Origin: Cellulomonas endophytica
GTDB lineage: Bacteria > Actinomycetota > Actinomycetes > Actinomycetales > Cellulomonadaceae
Assembly: GCF_004123805.1 (NCBI RefSeq)
Contig: NZ_RWJX01000015.1
Span: 1 to 64,000, forward strand
Reading direction: 5' to 3'
DNA: 64,000 bases
Position numbers and translations under genes: made by a program. Every line of letters begins with the position of its first letter. Positions within the stretch are counted from its first letter, which is position 1. Shown in pieces: positions 53,110 to 61,104 of this stretch. The notes under the pieces are model-generated. The model did not search any database, had not been told where the DNA came from, and saw nothing but the letters and a program-made list of their open reading frames with translations.

Positions 53110-54330
53110 TCAGCCGGCGGCGAGCCGGTCGAGGGCGAGCCCGGCCAGCAGCGCGGCGGAGACCGGCAGGGCGCCGTCGTCGAAGCGCGCGGTCGGCGCG
53201 TGGTTGTAGGGCGCGGTCGCCGGGTCGGCACCGGGAGGGGTGGCGCCGACGAAGACGAAGGCACCCGGCACCTCCTCGAGCACGTAGGAGAAGTCCTCGG
53301 CGCCGGAGACGGGCCGCGACGCCGGGACGTAGGCGTCCGGGCCGAGCACCGTCGCCGCGACGCGCGCCACCCGGTCCACCTCGGCGGCGTCGTTGACCGT
53401 GACCGGGTAGCCGCGGACGTAGGACACCTCGGCGACGAGCCCGTGCGCGGCCGCGATGTGCTCGGCCGCGCGGGCGAGCCGGTCGGGCACCACGGCGTGC
53501 TGCTCGGGCGAGAAGGTGCGGACCGTCGCCGCGAGCACGGCCTCCGCCGGGATGACGTTCTCGGCCTCGCCGGCGCGGATGTGGCCGACGCTCACCACCA
53601 CGGGGTCGTGGGCGTCGAACTGCCGCGTCACGACGGACTGGAACGCCAGCACGATCTCGGCGGCGACGTTGACCGGGTCGGCCGCCAGGTGCGGCATGGA
53701 CCCGTGCCCGCCGCGGCCGCGGACGGTGACGGTCATGCGGTCCGAGGCCGCCATCGCGGTGCCCGCCCGGGCCGTGACCACCCGCAGCGGGACGAGCGAG
53801 GAGACGACGTGCACCGCGTAGGCGGCGACGACCCGCTCCCCGGCGGCGTCGAGCACCCCCTCGCCGAGCATGGCCCGGGCCCCGTGCTGCCCCTCCTCGC
53901 CGGGCTGGAGCATGAGCACGACGGACCCCGCCAGCCCCGCGCGGCGGGCGGCGAGCAGCCGCGCGGCCCCGACGAGCCCCGCGACGTGCAGGTCGTGCCC
54001 GCAGGCGTGCATCCGCCCGGGGTGCTCGCTGGTGAACGGCTCCCCCGACTCCTCCGTGACCGGCAGGGCGTCCATGTCGGCGCGCAGGAGCACGGCCGGC
54101 CCGGGCCGGCCGCCGCGCAGCACGGCGACGACGGAGGAGACCGTCCGGCCCGTGGTGACCTCCACGTCCAGGCCCTCGAGCGCGGCGAGCACCCGGGCCT
54201 GGGTGAGCGGCAGGTCCAGCCCGACCTCCGGGACCCGGTGCAGGTCGTGGCGCAGGTCGGCGAGGTCGGCGGCCATCGCCTCGGCCTCGGCCAGCAGCGC
54301 CGGGTCGGGCACGGGTCCGGTCGTCGTCAC
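53110..54330 (-). CDS. M20-family metallopeptidase/amidohydrolase
   Basis: The 406-residue cytosolic enzyme of the IAA-amino-acid-hydrolase/hippurate-hydrolase branch: RADMDALPVTE, MHACGHDLHVAGL (metal His/Cys), LMLQPGEEGQHGARAML and GAEDFSYVLEEVPGAFVFVG. All metal ligands are present. GAGAGGAGC precedes GTG 54330. It likely deacylates N-acyl amino acids; the precise substrate is not shown. It is divergent from the antiporter gene across 146 bp. Confidence 0.9.
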   Translation of the reverse strand: MTTTGPVPDPALLAEAEAMAADLADLRHDLHRVPEVGLDLPLTQARVLAALEGLDVEVTTGRTVSSVVAVLRGGRPGPAVLLRADMDALPVTEESGEPFTSEHPGRMHACGHDLHVAGLVGAARLLAARRAGLAGSVVLMLQPGEEGQHGARAMLGEGVLDAAGERVVAAYAVHVVSSLVPLRVVTARAGTAMAASDRMTVTVRGRGGHGSMPHLAADPVNVAAEIVLAFQSVVTRQFDAHDPVVVSVGHIRAGEAENVIPAEAVLAATVRTFSPEQHAVVPDRLARAAEHIAAAHGLVAEVSYVRGYPVTVNDAAEVDRVARVAATVLGPDAYVPASRPVSGAEDFSYVLEEVPGAFVFVGATPPGADPATAPYNHAPTARFDDGALPVSAALLAGLALDRLAAG

Positions 54331-54476
54331 GGGTGCTCCTCTCGCGGCGGGCGCCCGGGCGGCGTCGCCGGGGCCACCGTAGCCGCGGCCGCGACGCCGG
54401 TCCGGCTGAGGAGGGTCCGGGCGCGGGGCGGCGGTGGCCCCGCGCCGCGGGCCGCCCCCGGGGCTACCGTCACCGG

Positions 54477-55778
54477 GTGCCCCCACTCGACGGGGCGGCG
54501 ATGGTCTTCGCCGCCCTCGGACTCGCCACGCTCGCGGCCGCCGTGCTGCCCCGTGCGCTGCGCCGCCTGCCGCTGTCCATGCCCACGGTCGTGCTCGGCG
54601 CCGGGGTGCTCGCCTTCTCCCTGCTCCCGCACCTGCCCGACCCCGACCCGCGGGTCCACGGGGAGGTGGCGCTCCACCTCACGGAGATCTGCGTCATCGT
54701 CTCGCTCATGGGCGCCGGGCTGGCGATCAACCGGCCCTTCTCGTGGCGCGGCTGGGGCAGCACCTGGCGCCTGCTCGGCATCACGATGCCGTTGTCCATG
54801 CTCGCGGTCGGCGCCCTCGGCGTGGCCGCGCTCGGGCTGGGGGCCGCCGCCGCGCTGCTGCTGGCGGCCGTGCTCGCACCGACGGACCCCGTGCTCGCCA
54901 CGGAGGTGCAGGTGAGCGAGCCCGTCGACGAGCCGGGGGCCGTCGACGACGAGGCCCGGTTCGCGCTCACCTCCGAGGCCGGCCTCAACGACGGCCTCGC
55001 CTTCCCCTTCGTGCACGCGGCGGTCGCCATCAGCCTCGGCGGGCTGGCGCCGGCCGCGTGGCTGGGCGACTGGCTGCTGCTCGACCTGCTCTGGCGGCTC
55101 GTCGCGGGTGTCGGCGGCGGGATGGGCGTCGGCTGGCTGCTCGGCCGTGTGTTCTTCTCCGCCTTCGCGGACCGGGTGCGCCTGACGGAGCACGCCCAGG
55201 GCTTCGTCGCCCTCGCGGCGACGTTCCTCACGTACGGCCTCGTCGAGCTCGTCGAGGGCTACGGCTTCGTCGCGGTCTTCGTCTGCGCCGTGACGCTGCG
55301 CCACGCGGAGCGCACCCACAGCTACCACCAGGTGCTGCACACCTTCGTCGAGCAGGTCGAGCGGCTGCTCACCGTCGCGGTGCTCGTGCTGCTCGGCGGC
55401 GCCGTGGCGCGCGGCCTGCTCGACGGCGTCGGCTGGGACGGGGTCCTCGTCGCCGCGGCCGTGCTCCTCGTCGTGCGGCCCGTGGCGGGGCTCGTCGGGC
55501 TGGCCCGCGGGCGCACGGGGCCGCAGGAGCGCCGCGTGACGGCCTTCTTCGGCGTCCGCGGCGTCGGCTCGCTGTACTACCTCGCCTACGCGCTGCAGGA
55601 GGGCGAGTTCGCCGAGGCGGACACGCTCTGGGCGGTCGGTGCGCTCGTCGTCGTCGGGTCCGTGCTCGTCCACGGCGTGGCCAGCACCCCGGCCATGCGC
55701 GTGCTCGACGAGGCGCGCGAGCGGGCGGCGCGGCGCCGCGGCCGCGGGCCGGAGGAGGCCGCCGTCACGCCGGTGTGA
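54477..55778 (+). CDS. CPA1-family cation/proton antiporter
   Basis: The 433-residue integral membrane protein has about 11-13 helices. The core motifs are LAPTDPVLATEVQVSEPVD and LTSEAGLNDGLAFPFVHAAV, containing the ND pair that binds the ion in Na+/H+ exchangers, and RRVTAFFGVRGVGSLYYLAYAL. No long cytosolic regulatory tail. The GTG start at 54477. The 3' end overlaps the convergent rlmC gene by 14 bp. Confidence 0.9.
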   Translation: MPPLDGAAMVFAALGLATLAAAVLPRALRRLPLSMPTVVLGAGVLAFSLLPHLPDPDPRVHGEVALHLTEICVIVSLMGAGLAINRPFSWRGWGSTWRLLGITMPLSMLAVGALGVAALGLGAAAALLLAAVLAPTDPVLATEVQVSEPVDEPGAVDDEARFALTSEAGLNDGLAFPFVHAAVAISLGGLAPAAWLGDWLLLDLLWRLVAGVGGGMGVGWLLGRVFFSAFADRVRLTEHAQGFVALAATFLTYGLVELVEGYGFVAVFVCAVTLRHAERTHSYHQVLHTFVEQVERLLTVAVLVLLGGAVARGLLDGVGWDGVLVAAAVLLVVRPVAGLVGLARGRTGPQERRVTAFFGVRGVGSLYYLAYALQEGEFAEADTLWAVGALVVVGSVLVHGVASTPAMRVLDEARERAARRRGRGPEEAAVTPV

Positions 55779-56898
55779 CGCGCTCCAGCAGCACGAGCAG
55801 CTCGCCGTGCGCGGTCTGCGGGAACATGTCGAGCAGCCGGGCCCGCGTCGGGCGCAGCGACGGCATCGCCTCCAGGTCCCGCGCGAGCGAGACGACGTTG
55901 CAGCTGGAGTACACGACGTGGCGCACGTCCGAGCGCTCGAGGACGCCGGCGAGCTCCGCGCCGATGCCGCGCCGCGGCGGGTTCACGACGACGAGGTCCG
56001 GCACCCGGTCGGCGGCGGCGGCGAAGGCCGTGGCGTCCCCCGCGGCGAACGTCACGCCCGTGAGCCCGGCCTCCGCCGCGCTCGTGCGGGCGCTCTCGAC
56101 CGCCTCCGCGCTGATCTCGATGCCGGTGACCGTGCGACCCGGCGCCGCGACGTGGAGCGCGAACCCGCCGACGCCGCAGTAGAGGTCCCAGACGGAGGCG
56201 GGGGCGGCCTCGTCGACCCATGCCCGCGCCTGCCGGTACAGCTCCGTGGCCACCGCGGTGTTCGTCTGGAAGAAGCTCTGGGGCCGCAGGTGCAGGTCGA
56301 CCCCGTCCAGGTGCATCCGCAGCGTCCGCTGCTCCGTGAGGGAGATCTCCTGCTCCCCCTCCAGCACGGCGCGGTGCTCGGGGAGCAGGTTCACGGACGC
56401 CACCTCGAGCCCGGGCAGCTCCGCGCGCAGCGCCGGCAGGTGCTTGCGCAGCCGCGGGACGGCCTCCGTGGAGCGCAGCACGAACCGGACCATGAGGCGC
56501 CCGTCGGGGCTCAGGGTGACGAGGAGGTTCTTGAGCTCGCCCGTGCGGGCCGCCACGTCGTACGGCGTCAGGCCCGCGCGGGTGACGAACGCGGCGAGCA
56601 CGGGCAGGGCGGCGCGCAGGGCGTCGGGGTACAGGGGGCACTCGCGCAGGTCCACGCCGGCGTAGGCCGCGTCGAGGATGCCGAGGGTCGGGTCCTCGAC
56701 CGTGCCGCCGACCGCCATCTTCGCCTTGTTCCGGAAGCCCTCCTCCGCGCTGGCGACCGGCGGCAGCCACACGGGGTCGCCGTGACCGGCCAGCAGCAGC
56801 CGGGCGTGCTCCTCCTTCGCGCGCAGCTGCTCCGCGTAGGGACGCCCGAGCCAGGTGCACGACCGGCACCGCCCCGCGTCCCACAGCTCGCACCGCAC
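55765..56898 (-). CDS. rlmC: 23S rRNA (uracil-5-)-methyltransferase RlmC
   Basis: The 377-residue SAM-dependent enzyme methylates U747-type positions in 23S rRNA. The N-terminus VRCELWDAGRCRSCTWLGRP holds the cysteines (Cys3, Cys11, Cys14, with a fourth in RECPLYP) of the 4Fe-4S cluster; later motifs are QSFFQTNTAVATELYRQA, SVWDLYCGVGGFALHVA, DLVVVNPPRRGIG and the catalytic VVYSSCNVVSLARDL. The lack of a TRAM domain separates it from RlmD. GTG at 56898 is chosen from the cysteine-rich N-terminus. Confidence 0.92.
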   Translation of the reverse strand: MRCELWDAGRCRSCTWLGRPYAEQLRAKEEHARLLLAGHGDPVWLPPVASAEEGFRNKAKMAVGGTVEDPTLGILDAAYAGVDLRECPLYPDALRAALPVLAAFVTRAGLTPYDVAARTGELKNLLVTLSPDGRLMVRFVLRSTEAVPRLRKHLPALRAELPGLEVASVNLLPEHRAVLEGEQEISLTEQRTLRMHLDGVDLHLRPQSFFQTNTAVATELYRQARAWVDEAAPASVWDLYCGVGGFALHVAAPGRTVTGIEISAEAVESARTSAAEAGLTGVTFAAGDATAFAAAADRVPDLVVVNPPRRGIGAELAGVLERSDVRHVVYSSCNVVSLARDLEAMPSLRPTRARLLDMFPQTAHGELLVLLERVTPA

Positions 56899-57022
56899 GA
56901 CCGTCCACGATACGGCCGCCCCGTCCCACCGCGGCACCGCGGGCCCTCCCGGCCGTCGGTGGGCCGGTCTACGGTGACGCGCAGCGGCGGCGCCGAGGCC
57001 GCCCTGTCGCCTGGGAGGTCCT

Positions 57023-57541
57023 GTGAGCACGGCACCCGAGAGCACCTCGTCCGAGACCACGTCGTCCGGGAGCACGGCACCCGGGAGCACGGCACCCGGG
57101 AGCACGGCACCCGAGAGCACGGCACCCGAGAGCGCCCCGCCCGCCGAGCCGCCCGTCGGGACGGTCACGTGGTGGGAGCTCCCCGCCGACGACCTCGCGG
57201 TCGCCTCCGCGTTCTACGGCGCGCTCTTCGGGTGGACCTTCGCGCCCTTCGGCGACGACGCCGACGCCTACCTCGGGATCTGGTCGGACGGCACCCTCGT
57301 CGGCGGTCTGTACCGCGCCGAGCCGAGCACGCCGAAGGAGCCGGCCGCCCGCGTCTACGTCAACGTGGCCGACCTCGAGGCGGTGCTGGCCGCGGCCGGG
57401 GCCGGCGGCGGCCGGGTGCGCACGCCGCGCGCGGAGGTCGGTGGCGACATGGGCTGGTGGGCGGAGCTCGAGGCGCCCGACGGCCGGTGGCTCGGCGTCT
57501 GCACGTCCGTCCCGGCCCGCGACCCGTCGGTGAGCGCGTGA
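57023..57541 (+). CDS. VOC-family protein with repetitive N-terminus
   Basis: The 172-residue protein with one vicinal-oxygen-chelate (glyoxalase/bleomycin-resistance-like) domain: TVTWWELPADDLAVASAFYG, ALFGWTF and the C-terminal GDMGWWAELEAPDGRWLGV. The first 40 residues are a Ser/Thr/Ala/Pro/Glu repeat from a 15-bp tandem repeat. GGAGG is 5 nt before GTG 57023. It overlaps the next VOC gene by GTGA. Single-domain VOCs usually dimerise to form a metal site; the function is not known. Confidence 0.85.
   Translation: MSTAPESTSSETTSSGSTAPGSTAPGSTAPESTAPESAPPAEPPVGTVTWWELPADDLAVASAFYGALFGWTFAPFGDDADAYLGIWSDGTLVGGLYRAEPSTPKEPAARVYVNVADLEAVLAAAGAGGGRVRTPRAEVGGDMGWWAELEAPDGRWLGVCTSVPARDPSVSA
57026..57139. 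repeat. 15-bp tandem repeat inside the VOC gene
   Basis: Repeats of the unit GAGCACGGCACCCGG encode STAPG/STAPE. At least four exact or one-base-different copies are contiguous from about 57067 to 57130, with degenerate copies before. Three-base multiples preserve the frame. Confidence 0.8.
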
Positions 57542-57921
57542 GGCCCTGGCCGGGCCCGGTGACGGCGGTGACGCTCCTCGTCGAGGACCTCGCCGCCGCC
57601 CGGCGGTTCTACTCGGAGGTGTTCGGCCTGCCCGTCGCCTTCGAGGACGACGTGTCGGCGGTGTTCCGCTTCGGCGACCTCATGGTCAACCTCCTGCAGA
57701 CCGGCGAGGCGTTCGAGCTGTTCGCCCCCGCCCTCCCCGGCGCGGCCGGCAGCGCCCCGCGGGTGCAGCTGACGCTCACCGTCGACGACGTCGACGAGGT
57801 GTGCGCCCGGCTGCGCGAGCGCGGCGTCGAGCTCCTCAACGGACCCGTCGACCGTCCCTGGGGCATCCGCACCGCGGCCTTCCGCGACCCTGCGGGCCAC
57901 GTGTGGGAGGTGGCGGGCTGA
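57538..57921 (+). CDS. Second VOC-family protein
   Basis: The 127-residue glyoxalase/bleomycin-resistance-like protein: VTAVTLLVEDLAAARRFYSE, VFGLPVAFEDD, LTLTVDDVDEVCARLRERGV and RTAAFRDPAGHVWEVAG. It contains its own metal-type residues and is not similar to the preceding VOC beyond the fold. The GTG start at 57538 overlaps the stop of the upstream gene. The methyltransferase gene begins within its 3' end. Confidence 0.85.
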   Translation: MRPWPGPVTAVTLLVEDLAAARRFYSEVFGLPVAFEDDVSAVFRFGDLMVNLLQTGEAFELFAPALPGAAGSAPRVQLTLTVDDVDEVCARLRERGVELLNGPVDRPWGIRTAAFRDPAGHVWEVAG

Positions 57922-58433
57922 GCGACCGCCCCCCGCCCCGGGTCGTCACCGCCGTGGCCCTCCTCGACCCCGCGCCCGACGCACGGGTGCTCGAGGTGGG
58001 CTGCGGCGTCGGGCACGCCCTCGCGCTGCTGGCGCCCCGCCTCCCCGAGGGCCACGTCACCGGCCTGGACCGGTCGGCGAGCGCCCTCGGGCACGCGGAG
58101 GGCCGGCTGCGCCGCTGGCTCGAGGAGGGGCGCGTGGACCTGCAGCACCGGGAGCTGTCCGCGTTCCACGGCGACGGGCGGGGCTACGACGCCGTGCTCG
58201 CCGTCAACGTCAACGCCTTCTGGACCGACCCGACGGGCCCCGAGGCGTCGCGGGTCGTCGACCTCCTGCTCCCCGGCGGCGACGTCGTGCTCGCCTGGGA
58301 GCCGCCGCCCGGCCACGACGAGGACCCGCGGGTCCGGCAGGGCGCCTCCGCCGCGCTCGCGCGCACCGGCGTCCGCGCCGAGCACGGCACGACGGACGGC
58401 GTCCTCTGGGTCCGCGCCCGCGTCCCCGGCTGA
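57903..58433 (+). CDS. SAM-dependent class I methyltransferase
   Basis: The 176-residue protein with the Rossmann SAM-binding motif VLEVGCGVGHALALLAPRLP, the acidic strand-2 end GLDRSASALG, and the AVNVNAFWTDPTG region. A small methyltransferase with no clear substrate. The GTG at 57903 overlaps the VOC gene by 19 nt; a GTG at 57951 is another possible start. It is the third gene of a compact VOC-VOC-methyltransferase operon. Confidence 0.75.
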   Translation: MGGGGLSDRPPPRVVTAVALLDPAPDARVLEVGCGVGHALALLAPRLPEGHVTGLDRSASALGHAEGRLRRWLEEGRVDLQHRELSAFHGDGRGYDAVLAVNVNAFWTDPTGPEASRVVDLLLPGGDVVLAWEPPPGHDEDPRVRQGASAALARTGVRAEHGTTDGVLWVRARVPG

Positions 58434-58475
58434 CGCCAACCCGCTCCCGGCGGGCGCCCTCAGCGGTCGACGAGC

Positions 58476-58778
58476 TCAGAGGTCGACGAGGCGCAGGGTG
58501 ACGGCGACCCGGTCGCCCGCCTCCACGCCCTCCGCCCGGCGCACCGCGCGCTTCACCGGCAGCACGAAGGTCGCGGCGCCCTTGTCGGGGAAGATCGACG
58601 TGCGCCACACCGTCCGGCCCACCGTGACCTCGACGCGCAGCGAGCCGAAGCCCCCGGACCGGCCGGCCGCGACCTCGTCGATCTCGTCGGCCACCTCCGG
58701 CGGCAGCGCGACGAACGTCCACGTGTCCGCCTTGCGGGCGTCCCACACGTACAGCTCCGCCTCGAAGTCGACCTCCAC
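58476..58778 (-). CDS. DUF1905 protein
   Basis: The 100-residue protein with the DUF1905 pattern: DFEAELYVWDARKADTWTFV, LPPEVADEIDEVA, GFGSLRVEVTVGRTVWRTS, FPDKGAATFVLPVKRAVR. A predicted beta-barrel of unknown function. The GTG at 58778 with GGAGG 5 nt upstream is preferred over an ATG at 58847 that adds only low-complexity residues. Confidence 0.85.
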   Translation of the reverse strand: MEVDFEAELYVWDARKADTWTFVALPPEVADEIDEVAAGRSGGFGSLRVEVTVGRTVWRTSIFPDKGAATFVLPVKRAVRRAEGVEAGDRVAVTLRLVDL

Positions 58779-58834
58779 GCGCGCATCCTCCCGCACCCCA
58801 CCGACACCGCGGCGCCCGGGCCGTCCCAGCCGGG

Positions 58835-58914
58835 AGGGACGCTGCACCGGCCGCCCGCCCCGCCGCGGGCGGCGGGGCGGGAGCGGCGTGCCGGACCGCC
58901 GGTGCAGCGTCCCT
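58835..58914 (-). terminator. Compound hairpin terminator downstream of the SPL-like gene
   Basis: Outer arms of 16 bp (58835-58850 with 58899-58914) enclose a second perfect 13-bp hairpin (58854-58866 with 58869-58881, 2-nt loop). It lies between the SPL-like gene end at 58950 and the DUF1905 start, a good position for termination of the SPL transcript. Confidence 0.75.
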
Positions 58915-58949
58915 TCACGGGTGGGCGGACCGACAGCGGTGCCAGGGCG

Positions 58950-60140
58950 TCAGAAGGCGTAGCGGACGCGGCAGGACGGCAGGCGCTCGGCGATGAGGTC
59001 GGTCAGCGCCGCGACGTACCGCCCCTTGTCCCCCGTGCGGTAGCGGACGTTCCAGCCGCCGGTCTGCGAGCGCTTGGGCTCCTGGAGGTCAGGGCGCCAG
59101 AGGACCTCCTCGGCCTTGGGGTGCCAGCCGAGGTTCACCTCGTGGAGCCGCTCGTTGTGCGTGAGCATGATGACCTCGCAGGCCAGCTGCGCCTTCGCCG
59201 CCGCGCCGGTGCCGGCCTCGACCCTGTCGAGCAGCTCCGCCCACTGCTCGAGCCACCCGTCCTCGACGACGACCGGGCTGAAGTTGAGGTGGACCTCGTA
59301 GCCGGCCTCGACGAAGTCGTCGATCGCCGCGATGCGGTCGGCGATCGACGAGGTGCGCACGTCGACGAGCTTCGCCATCCGCTCGGGCATGAGGGAGAAC
59401 CGCACCCGGGTGCGGCCCTGCGGGTCCCAGTCGAGCAGGTCGCGGTTGACGTGCTTCGTCGCGAAGGACGCCTTCGCGGTGGGCAGGCCGCGGAAGAGGT
59501 CGACGAGGTCGCGCACGTTGTCCGAGACCCGCGCGTCGACGGAGCAGTCGCTGTTCTCGCCGATGTCGTAGACCCACGCGTGCGGGTCGCACTGGTTGGG
59601 CTCGGCCTTCACGCCCTGCCGGCCGACGTGGCGCGCGAGGTAGCCCGTGATGCGGTCGATGTTCGCGAACACGGTGATGGGGTTGGAGTAGCCCTTGCGC
59701 CGCGGCACGTAGCAGTACGCGCACGCCATGGCGCAGCCGTTGGCGGTGGAGGGCGCGATGAAGTCCGACGAGCGCCCGTTGGGCCGGGCGGCGAGCGACT
59801 TCTTGACGCCGAGCACGAGCGCCTCGGTCTTGATGCGCACCCAGCGGTCGACGTTGGCCTCGTCGCCGTGGAGCTCGGGGATGTTCCAGTGCGAGGCGAC
59901 CTCGACGCGCTCGGCGTCGGGCCAGCGGGCGAGGATCTCCTGGCCGCGCGGGAGGGCGGCCGCCTCGGGCTCGACGTAGATGCGACGGACGTCGAGCAGC
60001 GGCCGGGCGGGGCGCGGCGCGCGGGCGGCAGGAGGGGTGCGCGAGGGGTCGGACGAGGTCCCCTCGGGGCCGACCGCGGGGTCGGCGGGGAGGTGCGGGG
60101 TGGGCGCGACGGACGGCAGGGCGGGGGGCGTGGCGGGCAC
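58950..60140 (-). CDS. Spore-photoproduct-lyase-family radical SAM enzyme
   Basis: The 396-residue radical-SAM protein. The cluster motif CAMACAYC (Cys136, Cys140, Cys143) is flanked by tyrosines in AYCYVPRR, as in Bacillus SplB, and a candidate hydrogen-donor cysteine, Cys199, lies in GENSDCSVD. Other SPL-like parts: FATKHVNRDLLDWDPQGRTR, NFSPVVVEDGWLEQW. The first 45 residues are a Pro/Ala-rich tail. Members are common in non-sporulating actinobacteria, where the substrate is unproven. It may repair a thymine photoproduct or a different lesion. Confidence 0.88.
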   Translation of the reverse strand: MPATPPALPSVAPTPHLPADPAVGPEGTSSDPSRTPPAARAPRPARPLLDVRRIYVEPEAAALPRGQEILARWPDAERVEVASHWNIPELHGDEANVDRWVRIKTEALVLGVKKSLAARPNGRSSDFIAPSTANGCAMACAYCYVPRRKGYSNPITVFANIDRITGYLARHVGRQGVKAEPNQCDPHAWVYDIGENSDCSVDARVSDNVRDLVDLFRGLPTAKASFATKHVNRDLLDWDPQGRTRVRFSLMPERMAKLVDVRTSSIADRIAAIDDFVEAGYEVHLNFSPVVVEDGWLEQWAELLDRVEAGTGAAAKAQLACEVIMLTHNERLHEVNLGWHPKAEEVLWRPDLQEPKRSQTGGWNVRYRTGDKGRYVAALTDLIAERLPSCRVRYAF

Positions 60141-60251
60141 CCCCTCTCAACACCGCGACTCCCCGAGGCCGTCCGCAGGAGACCTCGCGGCGAGCGTGAC
60201 CGTCGTCACACCGGGACGGCGTCGTCGCAGGTCAGGGCGGCCCTGCTCGCC

Positions 60252-61046
60252 TCACGGCAGGATCGCGTCCACGTACCCGCCGTCCACCCGCAGCGCCCCG
60301 CCGGTCGTCGCCGAGGACGCGTCGGAGGCCAGGTAGACGACGAGGTGGGCGATCTCCTCGGGGCGGATCAGCCGGTGCAGGAGGGACGCCGGCCGGTGCT
60401 CCGCCATGAACCGGGCCTCGACCTCCTCCCAGGGCAGGTCCTCCCCCACCAGGCCCCGCGCGAACGTCTCGACGCCGCCGGTCAGCGTCGGCCCGGCCAG
60501 CACCGTGTTGACGGTGACGCCCGTGCCGGCGACGGCCTTGGCGAAGCCGCGCGAGACGCCGAGCAGCGCCGTCTTCGTGACGCCGTAGTGGACCATCTCG
60601 GCCGGGATGGCCACGGCGGAGTCGCTGGCGACGAACTGCACCCGTCCCCAGCCCCGCTCGACCATGCGGGGCAGGTAGGCGCGGGCCAGCCGCACCCCGG
60701 ACAGGACGTTGACCTCGAAGTAGCGCCGCCACTCGTCGTCGTCGACCTCGAGGACGGGCCGGGCCTCGAAGATGCCGAGGTTGTTGACGAGGACGTCGAC
60801 GCCGGGGAAGGCCGCCACCACCTCCGCCGCGCCCTCCGCGGTCGCCACGTCCGCCGCGGCCCCGTGCACGTCGGCACCCGGGACCCGGGCGCGCAGCCCC
60901 TCGACCGCCTCGGCGACCCGGTCCGCGGTGCGGCCGTTCACGACGGTCCGGGCACCGGAGGCGGCCAGCCCCTCGGCGATCGCGAGGCCGATCCCCTGGG
61001 TCGATCCGGTGACGAGCGCGGTGCGTCCGGTGAGGTCGAGGTCCAT
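60252..61046 (-). CDS. Short-chain dehydrogenase/reductase
   Basis: The 264-residue classical SDR: NAD(P)-binding TALVTGSTQGIGLAIAEGL (TGxxxGIG), NNLG motif VLVNNLGIFEARPV, catalytic Ser in FVASDSAVAIPAEM and YxxxK in VHYGVTKTALLGV, and the C-terminal VYLASDASSATTGGALRVDGG. Substrate unknown. ATG at 61046 has GAGGAT 6 nt before it. It is divergent from the Gfo/Idh/MocA gene across 58 bp. Confidence 0.92.
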   Translation of the reverse strand: MDLDLTGRTALVTGSTQGIGLAIAEGLAASGARTVVNGRTADRVAEAVEGLRARVPGADVHGAAADVATAEGAAEVVAAFPGVDVLVNNLGIFEARPVLEVDDDEWRRYFEVNVLSGVRLARAYLPRMVERGWGRVQFVASDSAVAIPAEMVHYGVTKTALLGVSRGFAKAVAGTGVTVNTVLAGPTLTGGVETFARGLVGEDLPWEEVEARFMAEHRPASLLHRLIRPEEIAHLVVYLASDASSATTGGALRVDGGYVDAILP

Positions 61047-61104
61047 GCGGCGATCCTCGCGCGACGCCGCGCGGGCGCCACCGGGGCGGGCGAGACTGCC
61101 GCGC

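Noticed and set aside
48498-53396. A 1,632-codon plus-strand open frame opposite the DUF255 and GGDEF genes
   Set aside because: Arg/Gly/Ala/Pro-rich translation without family motifs, typical of antisense frames in GC-rich DNA; the minus-strand genes carry clear domain motifs.
57026-57139. 15-bp repeats as CRISPR or regulatory iterons
   Set aside because: They lie inside a gene, keep the frame and encode STAPG/E repeats; no spacer and no replication gene nearby.
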